Origin: Thiohalocapsa halophila
Lineage (GTDB): Bacteria > Pseudomonadota > Gammaproteobacteria > Chromatiales > Chromatiaceae
Assembly: GCF_016583825.1 (NCBI RefSeq)
Contig: NZ_NRRV01000009.1
Location: 46,599 to 110,598 of the forward strand
Direction: 5' to 3'
DNA length: 64,000 nt
Each line of letters starts with the position of its first letter. Within the stretch, counting starts at the first letter, position 1. Under the pieces are notes generated by a model. It was not told the origin of the DNA. It was given only the letters and a program-made list of their open reading frames with translations, and did no database searches. The translations under genes and the position numbers were made by a program. Below, one piece after another: positions 1 to 11,261 of this stretch.

Positions 1-288
1 GGTGATGCCCTGGTCGATGTAGTGGCCGATGATGTCGCGCATCTCGGTCTCGTCAGAGCCGATGCAGGCCAGGTGCGGGGCGGTGTCGATGCCCTGGGAG
101 CGCAGCCAGTCGACGGTGGCGAAGGTGCGCTCGCGGGTGGAGCCGCCGGCGCCGTAGGTGCAGGAGAAATACTCGGGGCCGACGGCGTTGAGCTTGGCCA
201 CCGTGCCCTTGAGCTTCTCCATGCCCTCCGGCGTCTTCGGCGGAAACAGCTCAAAGCTGAAGGTGCGGGTGTCGGTCGGGGCGTTCAT
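1..288 (-). CDS. metF: Methylenetetrahydrofolate reductase, N-terminal part (cut by window edge)
   Basis: The first 96 codons of a leftward gene. The product would reduce 5,10-methylene-THF to 5-methyl-THF with a flavin cofactor, supplying the methyl group for methionine synthesis. The N-terminus reads FSFELFPPKTPEGMEKL, the conserved opening of the MTHFR TIM barrel, with its catalytic Glu. It continues with SCTYGAGGSTRERT and PHLACIG, both typical of MetF. The rest lies beyond the left edge. It follows ahcY by about 117 nt in the same direction, so SAH riboswitch control of ahcY may extend to it. This ahcY-metF order is common in proteobacteria. Confidence 0.93.
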   Translation of the reverse strand, partial: MNAPTDTRTFSFELFPPKTPEGMEKLKGTVAKLNAVGPEYFSCTYGAGGSTRERTFATVDWLRSQGIDTAPHLACIGSDETEMRDIIGHYIDQGIT

Positions 289-405
289 GGTGTGTCACCG
301 TATCGGAGAGTGCTGAACAGAATGCGAAAAGGGCCAAGGGCCAAGGGCCCAGGTCCGGCAGCAGCGTCCGAACCCGGCCCTCGGCCCTCAGCCCCCAGCC
401 CTCTC

Positions 406-1821
406 TTAATACCGGTAATGATCCGTCTTGAACGGCCCGTCGACGGTGACGCCGATGTACTCGGCCTGGTCCGGGCGCAGCTTGGTGAGCTTGGCGCCGA
501 TCTTCTCAAGGTGCAGGTTGGCGACCTCTTCGTCCAGGTGCTTCGGCAGCACATAGACGCCCAGGGGATACTCGTCGGGCTTGGTGAAGATCTCGATCTG
601 CGCCAGCACCTGATTGGTGAAGGAGTTGGACATGACGAAGCTCGGATGGCCCGTGGCGCAGCCGAGGTTCACCAGCCGGCCCTTGGCGAGCAGCGTGATG
701 CGGTTGCCATTGGGGAAGACGATCTGGTCCACCTGCGGCTTGATCTCGATCCACTCGTACTTCGAGAGCTTGTCCACCTGGATCTCGTTGTCGAAGTGGC
801 CGATGTTGGAGACGATGGCCTGGTCCTTCATGGCGAGCATGTGCTCTTCGGTGATGACGTCCTTGTTGCCGGTGGCCGTCACGAAGATGTCCGCCTGGCC
901 GACGACGTCGTCGAGCCGCACGACGCGGTAGCCCTCCATCGCGGCCTGGAGCGCGCAGATGGGGTCCACCTCCGTTACCCAGACGTTGGCGCCCAAGCCA
1001 CGCAGGGAGGCCGCAGAGCCCTTGCCGACGTCGCCGTAGCCGCAGACCACGGCGACCTTGCCGGCGATCATCACGTCCGTGGCGCGCTTGATGGCGTCCA
1101 CCAGGGACTCGCGGCAGCCGTAGAGGTTGTCGAACTTGGACTTGGTCACCGAGTCGTTGACGTTCATGGCCGGGAACAGCAGCGTGCCCTTCTTGAACAT
1201 CTCGTAGAGGCGGTGCACGCCGGTGGTGGTCTCCTCGGTGACGCCCTTGATGCCCTCGGCGGTGCGGTGCCAATGGTGGTTGTCACGCTCGAAGGTGCGG
1301 TTCAGCACGCCGAGCACGGCGCGCCATTCCTCGTTGTCGTCGGCGCTCGGCTGCGGCACGGAGCCCGCCTTCTCGATCTCGACGCCCTTGTGCACCAAAA
1401 GCGTCGCATCGCCGCCGTCGTCGAGGATCATGTTCGGGCCCTGGCCGTCGGGCCAGTTCAGCACCTGCTCGGTGCACCACCAGTACTCCTCCAGGGTCTC
1501 GCCCTTCCAGGCGTAGACCGGGATGCCGCGGGCGGCGATGGCGGCGGCGGCGTGGTCCTGGGTGCTGAAGATGTTGCAGGAGGCCCAGCGGATCTCCGCG
1601 CCCAGGTCCGCCAGCGTCTCGATGAGCACGGCGGTCTGGATGGTCATGTGCAGGCTGCCGGTGATGCGCGCGCCCTTGAGCGGCTTGCTCGGGCCGTACT
1701 TCTCGCGGATGGCCATCAGGCCCGGCATCTCGGTTTCGGCGATGTCCATTTCCTTGCGGCCGAAGTCGGCCAGCGAAATGTCGGCAACCTTGTAGTCGTT
1801 GAAGTCTTTGAGCTCACTCAT
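406..1821 (-). CDS. ahcY: Adenosylhomocysteinase (SAH hydrolase)
   Basis: 471 residues. Hydrolyses S-adenosylhomocysteine to adenosine and homocysteine in the cytosol, relieving product inhibition of methyltransferases. Family landmarks visible are [16 protein letters not shown] and [14 protein letters not shown] near the N-terminus, the NAD-binding stretch [20 protein letters not shown] in the middle, and the C-terminal PFKTDHYRY ending with the conserved Lys-x-x-x-Tyr-x-Tyr. Length fits the long bacterial form with its insert. The start is supported by an AGGAG about 6 nt upstream. An SAH riboswitch lies in the leader, and metF follows. Confidence 0.98.
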   Translation of the reverse strand: MSELKDFNDYKVADISLADFGRKEMDIAETEMPGLMAIREKYGPSKPLKGARITGSLHMTIQTAVLIETLADLGAEIRWASCNIFSTQDHAAAAIAARGIPVYAWKGETLEEYWWCTEQVLNWPDGQGPNMILDDGGDATLLVHKGVEIEKAGSVPQPSADDNEEWRAVLGVLNRTFERDNHHWHRTAEGIKGVTEETTTGVHRLYEMFKKGTLLFPAMNVNDSVTKSKFDNLYGCRESLVDAIKRATDVMIAGKVAVVCGYGDVGKGSAASLRGLGANVWVTEVDPICALQAAMEGYRVVRLDDVVGQADIFVTATGNKDVITEEHMLAMKDQAIVSNIGHFDNEIQVDKLSKYEWIEIKPQVDQIVFPNGNRITLLAKGRLVNLGCATGHPSFVMSNSFTNQVLAQIEIFTKPDEYPLGVYVLPKHLDEEVANLHLEKIGAKLTKLRPDQAEYIGVTVDGPFKTDHYRY

Positions 1822-1844
1822 GGTATTCAGCTCCTGAGTATCTT

Positions 1845-1918
1845 GAGTGAGCGCCGTTGGAACGTTCGGAGCCTCGACCGAGCCTGGCAGGGCGATACCC
1901 TGTTGCAGCGCTCCTCGG
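1845..1918 (-). promoter_or_regulatory. SAH riboswitch upstream of ahcY
   Basis: Read leftward, the leader contains CCGAGGAGCGCTGCAAC, then CCAGGCTCGG, then AACGGCGCTCACTC, in the order and spacing of the S-adenosylhomocysteine riboswitch consensus. CCGAG pairs with CTCGG, and GAGCGC near the 5' end pairs with GCGCTC near the 3' end, giving the characteristic pseudoknotted fold. It ends about 24 nt before the ahcY start, close to the ribosome-binding site. In this family SAH binding turns expression on. The motif match is direct; the regulatory direction is from family knowledge. Confidence 0.92.
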
Positions 1919-1921
1919 AAC

Positions 1922-2332
1922 GGGGCTGGAGATGTGCTCGGTGCGGTCGGCTCGGCCTCCTGCGCGGGGCAGCGAGGTCACCTCCGTCTCGGCATTGTGT
2001 GTCGGGTCGGGCGGCCGCTGGTGCGGCGGGGATGCGCCGGAGGGGCGCGAGTGACGGCGGCGGATTTTGGCGGCGGATTCCGGCGGGGGAATCTGGCGGG
2101 CACTGGCGACGGCCAATGTCCACGGCGCCCGGCGGTACGGCATCCACCGCGCTGTTCGTGTCCGAGCATTGTAACGCGAGCGGGTGGGGCAGTGTCCAGC
2201 GCAACGGGCCCGCGCGGCGGCGCGACGCCATCGCCATGGCGGTGCAGGCTCGGCGTCGCATCACCGCGGGCTGTGCCGGCGCCGATGCTCAATCCCGGTA
2301 TCGGGCGCTCGGTCAGCCCAAACCGGCCGCGG
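1922..2332. other. Intergenic region between the SAH riboswitch and the Uma2 gene
   Basis: About 410 bases with no convincing gene. It holds the candidate ahcY promoter and otherwise GC-rich sequence. Long open frames here are antisense extensions caused by base composition. Confidence 0.5.
2168..2198 (-). promoter_or_regulatory. Candidate sigma-70 promoter for the riboswitch-ahcY transcript
   Basis: Read leftward there is TGGACA, a 19-nt spacer, then TACAAT (2168-2173). The -10 is good but the spacer is long. It lies about 250 nt upstream of the riboswitch, so a closer promoter is possible. Pattern match only. Confidence 0.3.
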
Positions 2333-3244
2333 TCAGCCGGGAGGGTGCCGGTCATCCGCCAGGTGCGCGCGGACCAGGTCCGGCTCGATGCCCAGGCTCG
2401 CCGCGATCTGCTCCGGCTCCAGGCCGAGGGCGTGCAGCTTGCCGATAGCGCCATCGCGCTGGCGCTCGGCTTCATACAAAGCCTGCTCGGCTTGGTCGCG
2501 GGCCTGCTCGGCCTGCTGCCATTGCGGGTGCACGAAGCCCCGGTAGACGGGCTCATGGCGCAGATCGTCGATGCTGGTGCGGGCAATCAGGTCGCTGATG
2601 CGGAACTGAAAGCCCGGCAGGGTGCGGGAGCGCACGATGCCGTCCTCGTCCAGGATCGACTCGAAGGTGTCGGCCAGGCCGCGGGACAGGAAGCTGAGCC
2701 GCTCGGGGTTGTGGTGGACGATGTAGTACTCGCGCACGCCGCCCTCGGCGTAGTCGCGGCGCTTCTCCACCTCGTCGCGCTCCCGCGCCGCGCGGTCGCT
2801 ATCCGACAGGGCCTCGATGCAGAGGTCGAAGGTGCCGCGGTACGAACGCTCCAGGTCGCCTAAGGGGACCGGGTTGTTGTTGCGCACCACGGCGAGGTCG
2901 GGCTTGCGGATGACGACGCGATCGGGCAGGGCGAGTCGAAAGCCGTGCTCCAGCGCCGTGCATTTGGCGATCGGATGAATCTTCAGGAATTGGTCCAGCA
3001 GGGAGCGGAGCCAGTTATAGATCCAGTACGTCAGGTTGTCCGACACCGGCTTCTCCTCAAGGCGGCCGTTGTTCCATTCGTAGTGGACATCCGGGAATTC
3101 GTAGTAGTAGGCCCAGTAGTCGGCCTCGGACACCAGGCGGCCGTCGGCATCCATCAGCTCGGCCTCGGTGGGCGGGCGTGCATCGGCGATGGCCGTCGCC
3201 TCTGTGTCGGCTGTCTTGGTGCTGGCTGGCGCGGTGGCGGGCAT
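2333..3244 (-). CDS. Uma2-family (DUF820) putative endonuclease
   Basis: About 303 residues from the ATG at 3244. An upstream TTG at 3358 would add a low-complexity Ala/Thr-rich tail and is less likely; GAGGG lies about 10 nt before the ATG. The central part matches the Uma2/DUF820 restriction-endonuclease-like fold: RKPDLAVV carries the conserved Asp, FDLCIEALSDSD follows, and RRDYAEGGVREYYIVH is the usual family ending. The C-terminal 70 residues are a Gln/Ala/Glu-rich helix (EQARDQAEQALYEAERQRDG) followed by LGLEPEQIAASLGI, like other DUF820 proteins with coiled-coil tails. The biological role of the family is unsettled. It lies downstream of a DUF433 gene in the same direction. Confidence 0.82.
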   Translation of the reverse strand: MPATAPASTKTADTEATAIADARPPTEAELMDADGRLVSEADYWAYYYEFPDVHYEWNNGRLEEKPVSDNLTYWIYNWLRSLLDQFLKIHPIAKCTALEHGFRLALPDRVVIRKPDLAVVRNNNPVPLGDLERSYRGTFDLCIEALSDSDRAARERDEVEKRRDYAEGGVREYYIVHHNPERLSFLSRGLADTFESILDEDGIVRSRTLPGFQFRISDLIARTSIDDLRHEPVYRGFVHPQWQQAEQARDQAEQALYEAERQRDGAIGKLHALGLEPEQIAASLGIEPDLVRAHLADDRHPPG

Positions 3245-3379
3245 GGGCGCTGTCCCTCGGCTGTGCAGCGGCGGCGACGCCTCGGGATCGGTCGCGGCAG
3301 TCGCGGTCGTGCTCAGACTGTGAATCAAGAACTTAGTTGGGCGCTGGCGTTGCGTCAAGCAATCGTGGCGCCCCGGGCC

Positions 3380-3574
3380 TCATCCTGAAGGGGAAGCCTC
3401 CGAGGGATGTTCAAGATAGGCGATGACCTGATCTCGGCGCACGCCGGGGAAACCTTCAAGGAGCTCATCGATGGAATCGCCCGCGGCGATGTAGTCGATG
3501 AAGGTCGCGACGGGTACCCTCGTGCCGGCGAAAACCGGTGTCCCGGTGAGGATGTCGTGATCCCGGACGATCAC
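3380..3574 (-). CDS. DUF433 small protein, antitoxin-like
   Basis: 64 residues from a GTG start. ILTGTPVFAGTRVPVATFIDYI is followed by a short helix-turn-helix-like part (DSIDELLEGFPGVRRDQVIAYLEH), which is the DUF433 pattern. Family members are often the antitoxin partner of a DUF5615 PIN-like toxin. No such toxin follows here; the next gene downstream is the Uma2-family protein. The GTG is chosen because no in-frame ATG exists upstream; GGAGGAG lies further upstream and AGGAG directly before it. Confidence 0.75.
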   Translation of the reverse strand: MIVRDHDILTGTPVFAGTRVPVATFIDYIAAGDSIDELLEGFPGVRRDQVIAYLEHPSEASPSG

Positions 3575-3753
3575 GCTCCTGGGGTCATCTGCTCCTCCGT
3601 CGTTTGCATGCCCACTTTGACGGTAGTGCGGCGGAGCCGGAGGTGCAAGTTCCTGCGGCGTGTGGCACGTACCTTATCGCACGCGTGCGGTGCGGACGCC
3701 CCGTGCCGGCGCGTGACGCGACGACCGGGGATGCAATACCGCAGGGCAGTGCG

Positions 3754-4950
3754 TCAGGGCGCCCGCGTGACCACCGCCGCGGCCACCTGCGCCGCCCGAG
3801 CACGCGCCTCGTCCACATCCGCCCCGCGCGCCAGCGCGACGCCCATGCGCCGGCGGGTGAAGGCCTCGGGCTTGCCGAACAGCCGCAGCTCCGAGTCGGG
3901 CACGGCGAGCGCCTCGGCGACGCCGTCGTAGCCGATACCCACGGCGTCCATGCCGCCGTAGACGACGGCGCTGGCGGCGACGGCGTCGCGGCGCGTGTCC
4001 ACCGGCAGGCCGAGGATGGCGCGGGCGTGCAGGTCGAATTCGCTCTGGCGCTGGGAGGCCATGGTGACCATACCGGTGTCATGCGGACGGGGGCTGACCT
4101 CGCTGAGCCAGACATCGTCACCGCGCACGAAGAGCTCCACGCCGAAGAGGCCGCGCCCGCCGAGCGCCTCGGTGATGCGCCGGGCGATGTCCTTGGCCGC
4201 GGCCAGGGCCGCATCGGTCATGGGCTGCGGCTGCCAGCTTTCCACGTAGTCACCGCTGACCTGGCGGTGCCCCACCGGGTCGCAGAAATCAGTTCCTTTC
4301 TCGCCGCCGGGCGGCCCGGTGCGCACCGTCAGCAGCGTGATCTCGAAATCGAAGTCGACCACGCCCTCGACGATCACACGGCCCTGTTGGATGCGTCCGC
4401 CCACCATGGCGTAGTCCCAAGCGGCTTGCAGCGCGTTGGCGTCGTCGACCCGCGACTGGCCCTTGCCGGAGGAAGACATCACGGGCTTGATGATGCAGGG
4501 GTAGCCGACGGCCGCGGCCTGCCGCTCCAGTGTCTCGAAATCGTCGGCGAAGGCGTAGGGCGATGTGGGCAGGCCGAGCTCCTCGGCCGCGAGCCGGCGG
4601 ATGCCCTCGCGGTTCATGGTCAGCTGCGCCGCCCGAGCCGTGGGGATGACCTCGCACAGGCCCGCTTGCTCCACCTCGGCGAGCACGTCGGTGGCGATGG
4701 CCTCGATCTCCGGCACGATGATCGCTGGTCGCTCGGCGTCGATCAGTGCCCGCAGCGCGGCGGGGTCGGCCATTTCGATGACCCGGGCATGATGCGCCAC
4801 CTGGTGCCCCGGCGCGTTCGCGTAGCGGTCCACGGCGATCACTTCGATACCCAGGCGCTGCAGGGCGATGATGACTTCCTTGCCGAGCTCGCCGGCGCCG
4901 AGCAGCATGACGCGGGTGGCATTGGGGGAGAGTGGGGTGCCGATGTTCAT
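3754..4950 (-). CDS. purT: Formate-dependent phosphoribosylglycinamide formyltransferase
   Basis: 398 residues, the usual length. An ATP-grasp enzyme that makes formyl-GAR from GAR, formate and ATP, a folate-independent route for purine step three. The N-terminal pre-ATP-grasp fold shows [20 protein letters not shown]. The ATP-grasp part has [17 protein letters not shown] and, later, [30 protein letters not shown] in two adjoining stretches, all diagnostic of PurT. The folate-dependent isozyme purN lies at 62.8-63.6 kb, so both routes are encoded. It stands alone between metK and the DUF433 gene. Confidence 0.97.
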   Translation of the reverse strand: MNIGTPLSPNATRVMLLGAGELGKEVIIALQRLGIEVIAVDRYANAPGHQVAHHARVIEMADPAALRALIDAERPAIIVPEIEAIATDVLAEVEQAGLCEVIPTARAAQLTMNREGIRRLAAEELGLPTSPYAFADDFETLERQAAAVGYPCIIKPVMSSSGKGQSRVDDANALQAAWDYAMVGGRIQQGRVIVEGVVDFDFEITLLTVRTGPPGGEKGTDFCDPVGHRQVSGDYVESWQPQPMTDAALAAAKDIARRITEALGGRGLFGVELFVRGDDVWLSEVSPRPHDTGMVTMASQRQSEFDLHARAILGLPVDTRRDAVAASAVVYGGMDAVGIGYDGVAEALAVPDSELRLFGKPEAFTRRRMGVALARGADVDEARARAAQVAAAVVTRAP

Positions 4951-5517
4951 GCAGACGCTCGCGGGCCGTTGGTGGGTGTGGGCCGATGTGCGGCGCAGTA
5001 TACCGAGCCGGTGCAGCGCTCTGGCACCGGTGCCCAGGCGTCAGCGGGCGGAGGATGCTGTTGGACCGTACCCGGCTGGCAGCGCTCGGCGGGTGGCCGA
5101 GGCGGGGTTCGTGGGCGCGGCCGGGTGAGGTCGCTGCGAGGGGGGCGATGAGCCGTTGCGCCCGTGTGGGGCCGGTGCTCCGGCGTAGCGGCGACGCGAC
5201 GCAAGAGCGTCGGGTCTTGATCCCGTGCTGGATCGTAGGAGTTAGCAGGCCAGGGGCGCCAGAGCGTCGGCCTTTGCGCCCGGGCTGGAGCGCACGGGTT
5301 GGCATCTGACGTAGGTCCGGCTGAGGAGCGAGGCCCGACGCGGCGTTTCCGACAACCGCTTATCGTCGGGCCTCCTGACGTCGGCCGGACCTACGGCGCG
5401 GCGCTCGCCGGGCAGCCGCGAGCAAGACTGACGCGGTCTCTCGCGCCAGCGAGCGGGGAGCTCGCAGGGCATTCGTTCCGCGCCCGTCGCGCGGGCCCTG
5501 CGAGCCTCCCGAGCCGC
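4951..5517. other. Intergenic region between metK and purT
   Basis: About 570 bases with no supported gene. The left two-thirds is GC-rich and featureless; the right part holds the nested inverted repeat at 5311-5394. Confidence 0.5.
5311..5394. repeat. REP-like nested inverted repeat
   Basis: GTAGGTCCGGC (5311-5321) pairs with GCCGGACCTAC (5384-5394), and inside it AGGCCCGACG pairs with CGTCGGGCCT, forming a long hairpin. A half copy with related sequence (GTAGGTCGGGCTGAGG...AGCCCGAC) occurs at 23954-23982, so this is a dispersed palindromic family. It lies 3' of metK and could act as a transcript-end hairpin. Confidence 0.75.
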
Positions 5518-6687
<1,170 letters not shown>

Positions 6688-6781
6688 AGCGATATGAGGG
6701 CGCCCCCGGGCGCTCTTTGTTGCTGTGGGTGAGGTGAGATGAAGTCTTGCCGCGTGGGACTGCGGCGGTCGTGAGTCCCCC

Positions 6782-6787
6782 ATACTA
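6782..6787 (-). promoter_or_regulatory. Possible metK -10 element
   Basis: TAGTAT on the minus strand, about 95 nt upstream of metK. TGTTAA lies 17 nt further upstream as a poor -35. Pattern match only. Confidence 0.25.
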
Positions 6788-6904
6788 ACCGAGCCCGCCA
6801 GCGATTAACAGATGCCGGCACAGACCACCGGGCTTCCCGCGGCGGCCGGTTCGGGTACCATGGACAACCTTTTCCCATCGAAATCTGCGCTCTAGGAGGC
6901 CGCA

Positions 6905-7465
6905 ATGGTGTCTCTCGAAACCCCCGTCTGCGATTTCGGACAGCCCGCACCGGATTTCTCGCTGCCCGGCGTCGACGGCAACACCTGGACCCGTGACCGA
7001 TGCAAGGGCCCGAACGGGCTGCTGGTGATGTTCATCTGCAACCACTGCCCCTACGTGCAGGCGGTACGTGAACGTATCGTGCGCGATGCGCGCGAGCTCG
7101 CCGATCTCGGTATCGGCTCCGTGGCCATCATGTCCAACGACCCGGCGGACTACCCGGAGGACTCCTTCGAGCACATGCAGCAGGTGGCCGCCGAATACGG
7201 CTTTCCGTTTCCTTACCTGCTGGACGAGTCTCAGGCCGTGGCCAAGGCCTACGGGGCCGTGTGCACCCCGGATTTCTTCGGTTACAACGCGGATCTGGGG
7301 CTTCAGTATCGCGGCCGGCTGGACGCGAGCCGCAAGGAGGCGGCGCCGGCGGACATGCGTCGCGACCTGTTCCTCGGTATGAAGCAGGTGGCCGAGACGG
7401 GTCAGGGGCCCGCGGAGCAGATCCCGAGTGTCGGCTGCTCCATCAAGTGGCGGGACGAGGCCTGA
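6905..7465 (+). CDS. Thioredoxin-fold (AhpC/TSA-like) protein
   Basis: 186 residues with an excellent AGGAGG before the ATG. The N-terminal part (GQPAPDFSLPGVDG) is the redoxin opening. MFICNHCPYVQAV holds a CxxC redox motif (C-N-H-C). A second landmark, YGAVCTPDFFGYN, has the cis-Pro region preceded by an extra Cys. This matches the thioredoxin-family proteins usually annotated near the redoxin/peroxiredoxin clan. No signal peptide is visible, so it is probably cytosolic. The substrate is unknown. It is divergent from metK. Confidence 0.87.
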   Translation: MVSLETPVCDFGQPAPDFSLPGVDGNTWTRDRCKGPNGLLVMFICNHCPYVQAVRERIVRDARELADLGIGSVAIMSNDPADYPEDSFEHMQQVAAEYGFPFPYLLDESQAVAKAYGAVCTPDFFGYNADLGLQYRGRLDASRKEAAPADMRRDLFLGMKQVAETGQGPAEQIPSVGCSIKWRDEA

Positions 7466-7474
7466 GCACGGGCG

Positions 7475-7512
7475 CGGCGGGGCGGGCACAGGGTCCGCCC
7501 GGCGCCCCGCCG
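7475..7512 (+). terminator. GC-rich hairpin after the thioredoxin-fold gene
   Basis: CGGCGGGGCG (7475-7484) pairs perfectly with CGCCCCGCCG (7503-7512). There is no T run, so it is a weak terminator candidate. Confidence 0.35.
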
Positions 7513-7533
7513 CCGGGACCAGAGCGGTTCGAC

Positions 7534-7563
7534 TTGCCTATAGCCGAGTGAAATCCTTAATAT
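7534..7563 (+). promoter_or_regulatory. Candidate sigma-70 promoter of the tkt-gap-pgk-pyk-fba block
   Basis: TTGCCT (7534-7539), an 18-nt spacer, then TAATAT (7558-7563), in the only AT-rich stretch of the tkt leader. It would give a long leader of about 390 nt. Confidence 0.5.
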
Positions 7564-7957
7564 TAGAAAGTTATGAAGATTGCATCGCCTGCTGCGATGT
7601 CAGCTTCTGGCTAAACCGCGCTTTTTGCGCAAGAATACGCGGTCCACTACCTGGAGGCTGTCACACGCCGGCCGTCAGACCCGTGCGGGATGTGCGCCCG
7701 CATGGTTGAGCGTTCGACCCGCCGCAGGCGCAAGCGTCTGCTGCGTCGGACTCGGTTACAGCGCAGCCGCGAGGCCCGTTGCCACCCGTTCAAGAGAGCC
7801 CCCGCCGGCCGCCGGCCCCAATTACGGATACGGGTCCAGAGGGAGACCCGCCAGCAGCGCCCGACACATGGGGCTCAGGGGGCCAGCTCAAGCCGCTGCG
7901 CGGGCGATCGAGCTCCTGCCAGATCGCATTGATAAACCGACCGAAGGAGAGATCCTT

Positions 7958-9970
7958 ATGTCCTCACGCAAAGAACTCGCGAACGCCATCCGCGCGCTCA
8001 GCATGGATGCGGTGCAGAAGGCAAAGTCCGGACATCCGGGCGCACCCATGGGCATGGCGGACATCGCCGAGGTGCTCTGGAACGACTTCATGAAGCACAA
8101 TCCGGCAAACCCGGAGTGGGCGGACCGCGACAGGTTCGTGCTCTCTAACGGTCATGGCTCGATGCTGCTGTATTCGCTGCTGCATCTCACCGGTTACGAT
8201 CTGGACATCGAAGAGCTCAAGCAGTTCCGCCAGCTCCATTCCAAGACCCCGGGCCACCCGGAATACGGCTATGCCCCGGGTATCGAGACCACCACGGGCC
8301 CCCTCGGGCAGGGCGTCAGCAACGGCGTCGGGATGGCGCTCGCAGAGAAGGTCCTGGCCGCACAGTTCAACAAGCCCGGCCATGAGATCGTCGATCACCA
8401 TACCTATGTGTTCCTCGGCGACGGCTGCCTGATGGAAGGCATTTCCCACGAGTCCTGCTCCCTGGCCGGCGCGCTCGGCCTCGGTAAGCTGATCGCCTTC
8501 TACGATGACAACAACATTTCTATCGACGGCGAGGTGCGCGGTCACGGGGACGTACCCGCCTGGTTCCTGGACGACACACCCAAGCGTTTCGAGGCCTACA
8601 ATTGGCATGTCATCCCCGAGGTGGACGGCCATGACCCGGAGGCCGTCAAGGCCGCCATCGAGGAAGCCCGCGCCGTCACCGACAAACCGTCGCTCATTTG
8701 CTGCCAGACCATCATCGGTTACGGCTCCCCCAACAAGCAGGGCAAAGAGGAATGCCACGGCGCGCCCCTCGGCGACGACGAGATCACCCTGACCCGCGAG
8801 GCGCTCGGCTGGACCCATCCCCCCTTCGAGGTGCCGGACGATATCTACCAGGCCTGGGACGCGCGCGAGCGCGGCACCGTCGCCGAGCAGTCCTGGAACG
8901 AGAAGTTCGCCGCCTACAAAGCGGAGTTCCCGGCCGAGGCCGCCGACTTTGAGCGCCGCATGGCAGGCGAGCTGCCCGAGGACTTCGAGGCCAAGGCGCA
9001 GGCGTTCATCCAGTCGGTGAACGAGAAGGGCGAGAAGGTCGCCACGCGCAAGGCCTCCCAGCAGGCGCTCAATGGCTATGGCCCGAGCCTGCCGGAGCTG
9101 CTCGGGGGCTCGGCGGACCTCGCCGGCTCCAACCTGACGCTGTGGTCGGGTGCCAAGGGCGTCAAGCCCAATGACGCCGCCGGCAACTACGTCTACTACG
9201 GCGTGCGCGAGTTCGGCATGTCCGCGGTCATGAACGGCATCACGCTGCATGGCGGCTTCAAGCCCTACGGCGCCACCTTCCTGATGTTCATGGAGTACGC
9301 CCGCAACGCGGTGCGCATGGCAGCGCTGATGAAGATCAACCCGATCTTCGTCTACACCCACGACTCCATCGGCCTCGGCGAGGACGGCCCGACCCACCAG
9401 CCGGTGGAGCAGATCTCCATCCTGCGGCTGACCCCGCGCATGTCCACCTGGCGCCCCTGTGACGCCGTCGAGACAGCCGTCGCCTGGAAGCTCGCCCTGC
9501 AGCGCACCGGCGGGCCCACCGCGCTGGTCTTCTCCCGCCAGGGTGCCGCGCACATGCCGCGCACCGACGACCAGATCCGCGACATCGAGCGCGGTGCCTA
9601 TGTGCTCAAGGACTGCGACGGGCTGCCGGATGCGATTGTCATCGGCACCGGCACCGAGGTCGGCCTGGCCATGGAGGCCGCCGACAAGCTCACCGCCGAA
9701 GGCCGCAAGATCCGGGTCGTCTCCATGCCCAGCATGGACACCTTCGACGCCCAGGACGCCGCCTACAAGGCCAAGGTACTGCCGGAGACGGTACCGGTGC
9801 GGGTCGCCGTCGAGGCCGGCGTGTCGAGCCTCTGGCCGAAGTACGTCGGCATGCACGGCAAGGTCGTCGGCGTGGACACCTTTGGCGAGTCCGCCCCGGC
9901 CGGCGATGTCTACAAGGCCCTGGGCGTCACGGCCGAGTCCGTCGCCGACGCCGTCAACAGCCTCCTTTGA
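7958..9970 (+). CDS. tkt: Transketolase
   Basis: 670 residues from the ATG at 7958; AAGGAGAG lies about 8 nt upstream. TPP-dependent transfer of two-carbon ketol groups in the Calvin and pentose phosphate pathways. Landmarks are [11 protein letters not shown] near the N-terminus, [14 protein letters not shown], the TPP/Mg site [12 protein letters not shown] at about residue 154, and [17 protein letters not shown] at about 468 in the pyrimidine domain. It is the first gene of a rightward block with gap, pgk, pyk and fba. A frame open further upstream (from 7580) lacks family similarity and is rejected as the start. Confidence 0.98.
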   Translation: MSSRKELANAIRALSMDAVQKAKSGHPGAPMGMADIAEVLWNDFMKHNPANPEWADRDRFVLSNGHGSMLLYSLLHLTGYDLDIEELKQFRQLHSKTPGHPEYGYAPGIETTTGPLGQGVSNGVGMALAEKVLAAQFNKPGHEIVDHHTYVFLGDGCLMEGISHESCSLAGALGLGKLIAFYDDNNISIDGEVRGHGDVPAWFLDDTPKRFEAYNWHVIPEVDGHDPEAVKAAIEEARAVTDKPSLICCQTIIGYGSPNKQGKEECHGAPLGDDEITLTREALGWTHPPFEVPDDIYQAWDARERGTVAEQSWNEKFAAYKAEFPAEAADFERRMAGELPEDFEAKAQAFIQSVNEKGEKVATRKASQQALNGYGPSLPELLGGSADLAGSNLTLWSGAKGVKPNDAAGNYVYYGVREFGMSAVMNGITLHGGFKPYGATFLMFMEYARNAVRMAALMKINPIFVYTHDSIGLGEDGPTHQPVEQISILRLTPRMSTWRPCDAVETAVAWKLALQRTGGPTALVFSRQGAAHMPRTDDQIRDIERGAYVLKDCDGLPDAIVIGTGTEVGLAMEAADKLTAEGRKIRVVSMPSMDTFDAQDAAYKAKVLPETVPVRVAVEAGVSSLWPKYVGMHGKVVGVDTFGESAPAGDVYKALGVTAESVADAVNSLL

Positions 9971-9981
9971 GCGTCGAGTCC

Positions 9982-10032
9982 CGAGTAACGAGGTGCGAGG
10001 AAGGTCTGTGCTTACTCGCCACTCGTTACTCG
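9982..10032. repeat. Hairpin of iterated CGAGTAACGAG words, tkt-gap spacer
   Basis: CGAGTAACGAG (9982-9992) and its exact reverse complement CTCGTTACTCG (10022-10032) form an 11-bp stem. The flanks repeat the same words in degenerate form (GAGTCCCGAG, CTCGCCACTCG). A second hairpin of the same family lies in the gap-pgk spacer. Confidence 0.8.
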
Positions 10033-10094
10033 TCGCCGACGGCGCTCGATTCCGAGAGCAGCTGCTTTCCAACCTTCGTTCCGATCAGGAGTAA

Positions 10095-11102
<1,008 letters not shown>

Positions 11103-11104
11103 GT

Positions 11105-11162
11105 GACGAGTAACGAGTAACGAGTGACGAGTATCGAGGGGACGGCTCTGCCTCGATACTCG
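11105..11162. repeat. Hairpin of iterated ACGAGT words, gap-pgk spacer
   Basis: CGAGTATCGAGG (11128-11139) pairs perfectly with CCTCGATACTCG (11151-11162), a 12-bp stem with an 11-nt loop. It is preceded by near-tandem GACGAGTAACGAGTAACGAG. Same word family as the tkt-gap spacer. Confidence 0.8.
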
Positions 11163-11261
11163 CTCCTCGACACTCGATACTTGCCAGAGCAATGCGGAAA
11201 GCGTGAAGACGCTTTCCAGATTGCTTAAGACATTCGACACCACTGCACGAGGCTCCCGTTT

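Larger units (their letters stand above)
7466..7957. other. Leader region of the tkt gene block
   Basis: About 490 bases without a supported gene. It includes the hairpin after the thioredoxin-fold gene, an AT-rich promoter segment near 7534-7563 and a small dyad GCATCGC...GCGATG (7582-7599), which could be an operator. CbbR (LysR-type) control is plausible for Calvin genes but cannot be read from the sequence alone. Confidence 0.5.

Noticed and set aside
22..2448. Long rightward open frame of about 800 codons opposite metF and ahcY
   Set aside because: It is antisense to two clear enzymes and shows no family similarity; high GC keeps the antisense frame open. The same holds for long antisense frames opposite tkt, pyk, rnfC, purT and others.
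6688..6904. SAM riboswitch upstream of metK
   Set aside because: Only a short GC-rich hairpin is visible before the start; none of the SAM riboswitch consensus elements were recognised.
11103..11175. CRISPR array in the gap-pgk spacer
   Set aside because: The repeated words are 6-12 nt, near-tandem, with no unique spacers of regular length, and there are no cas genes.
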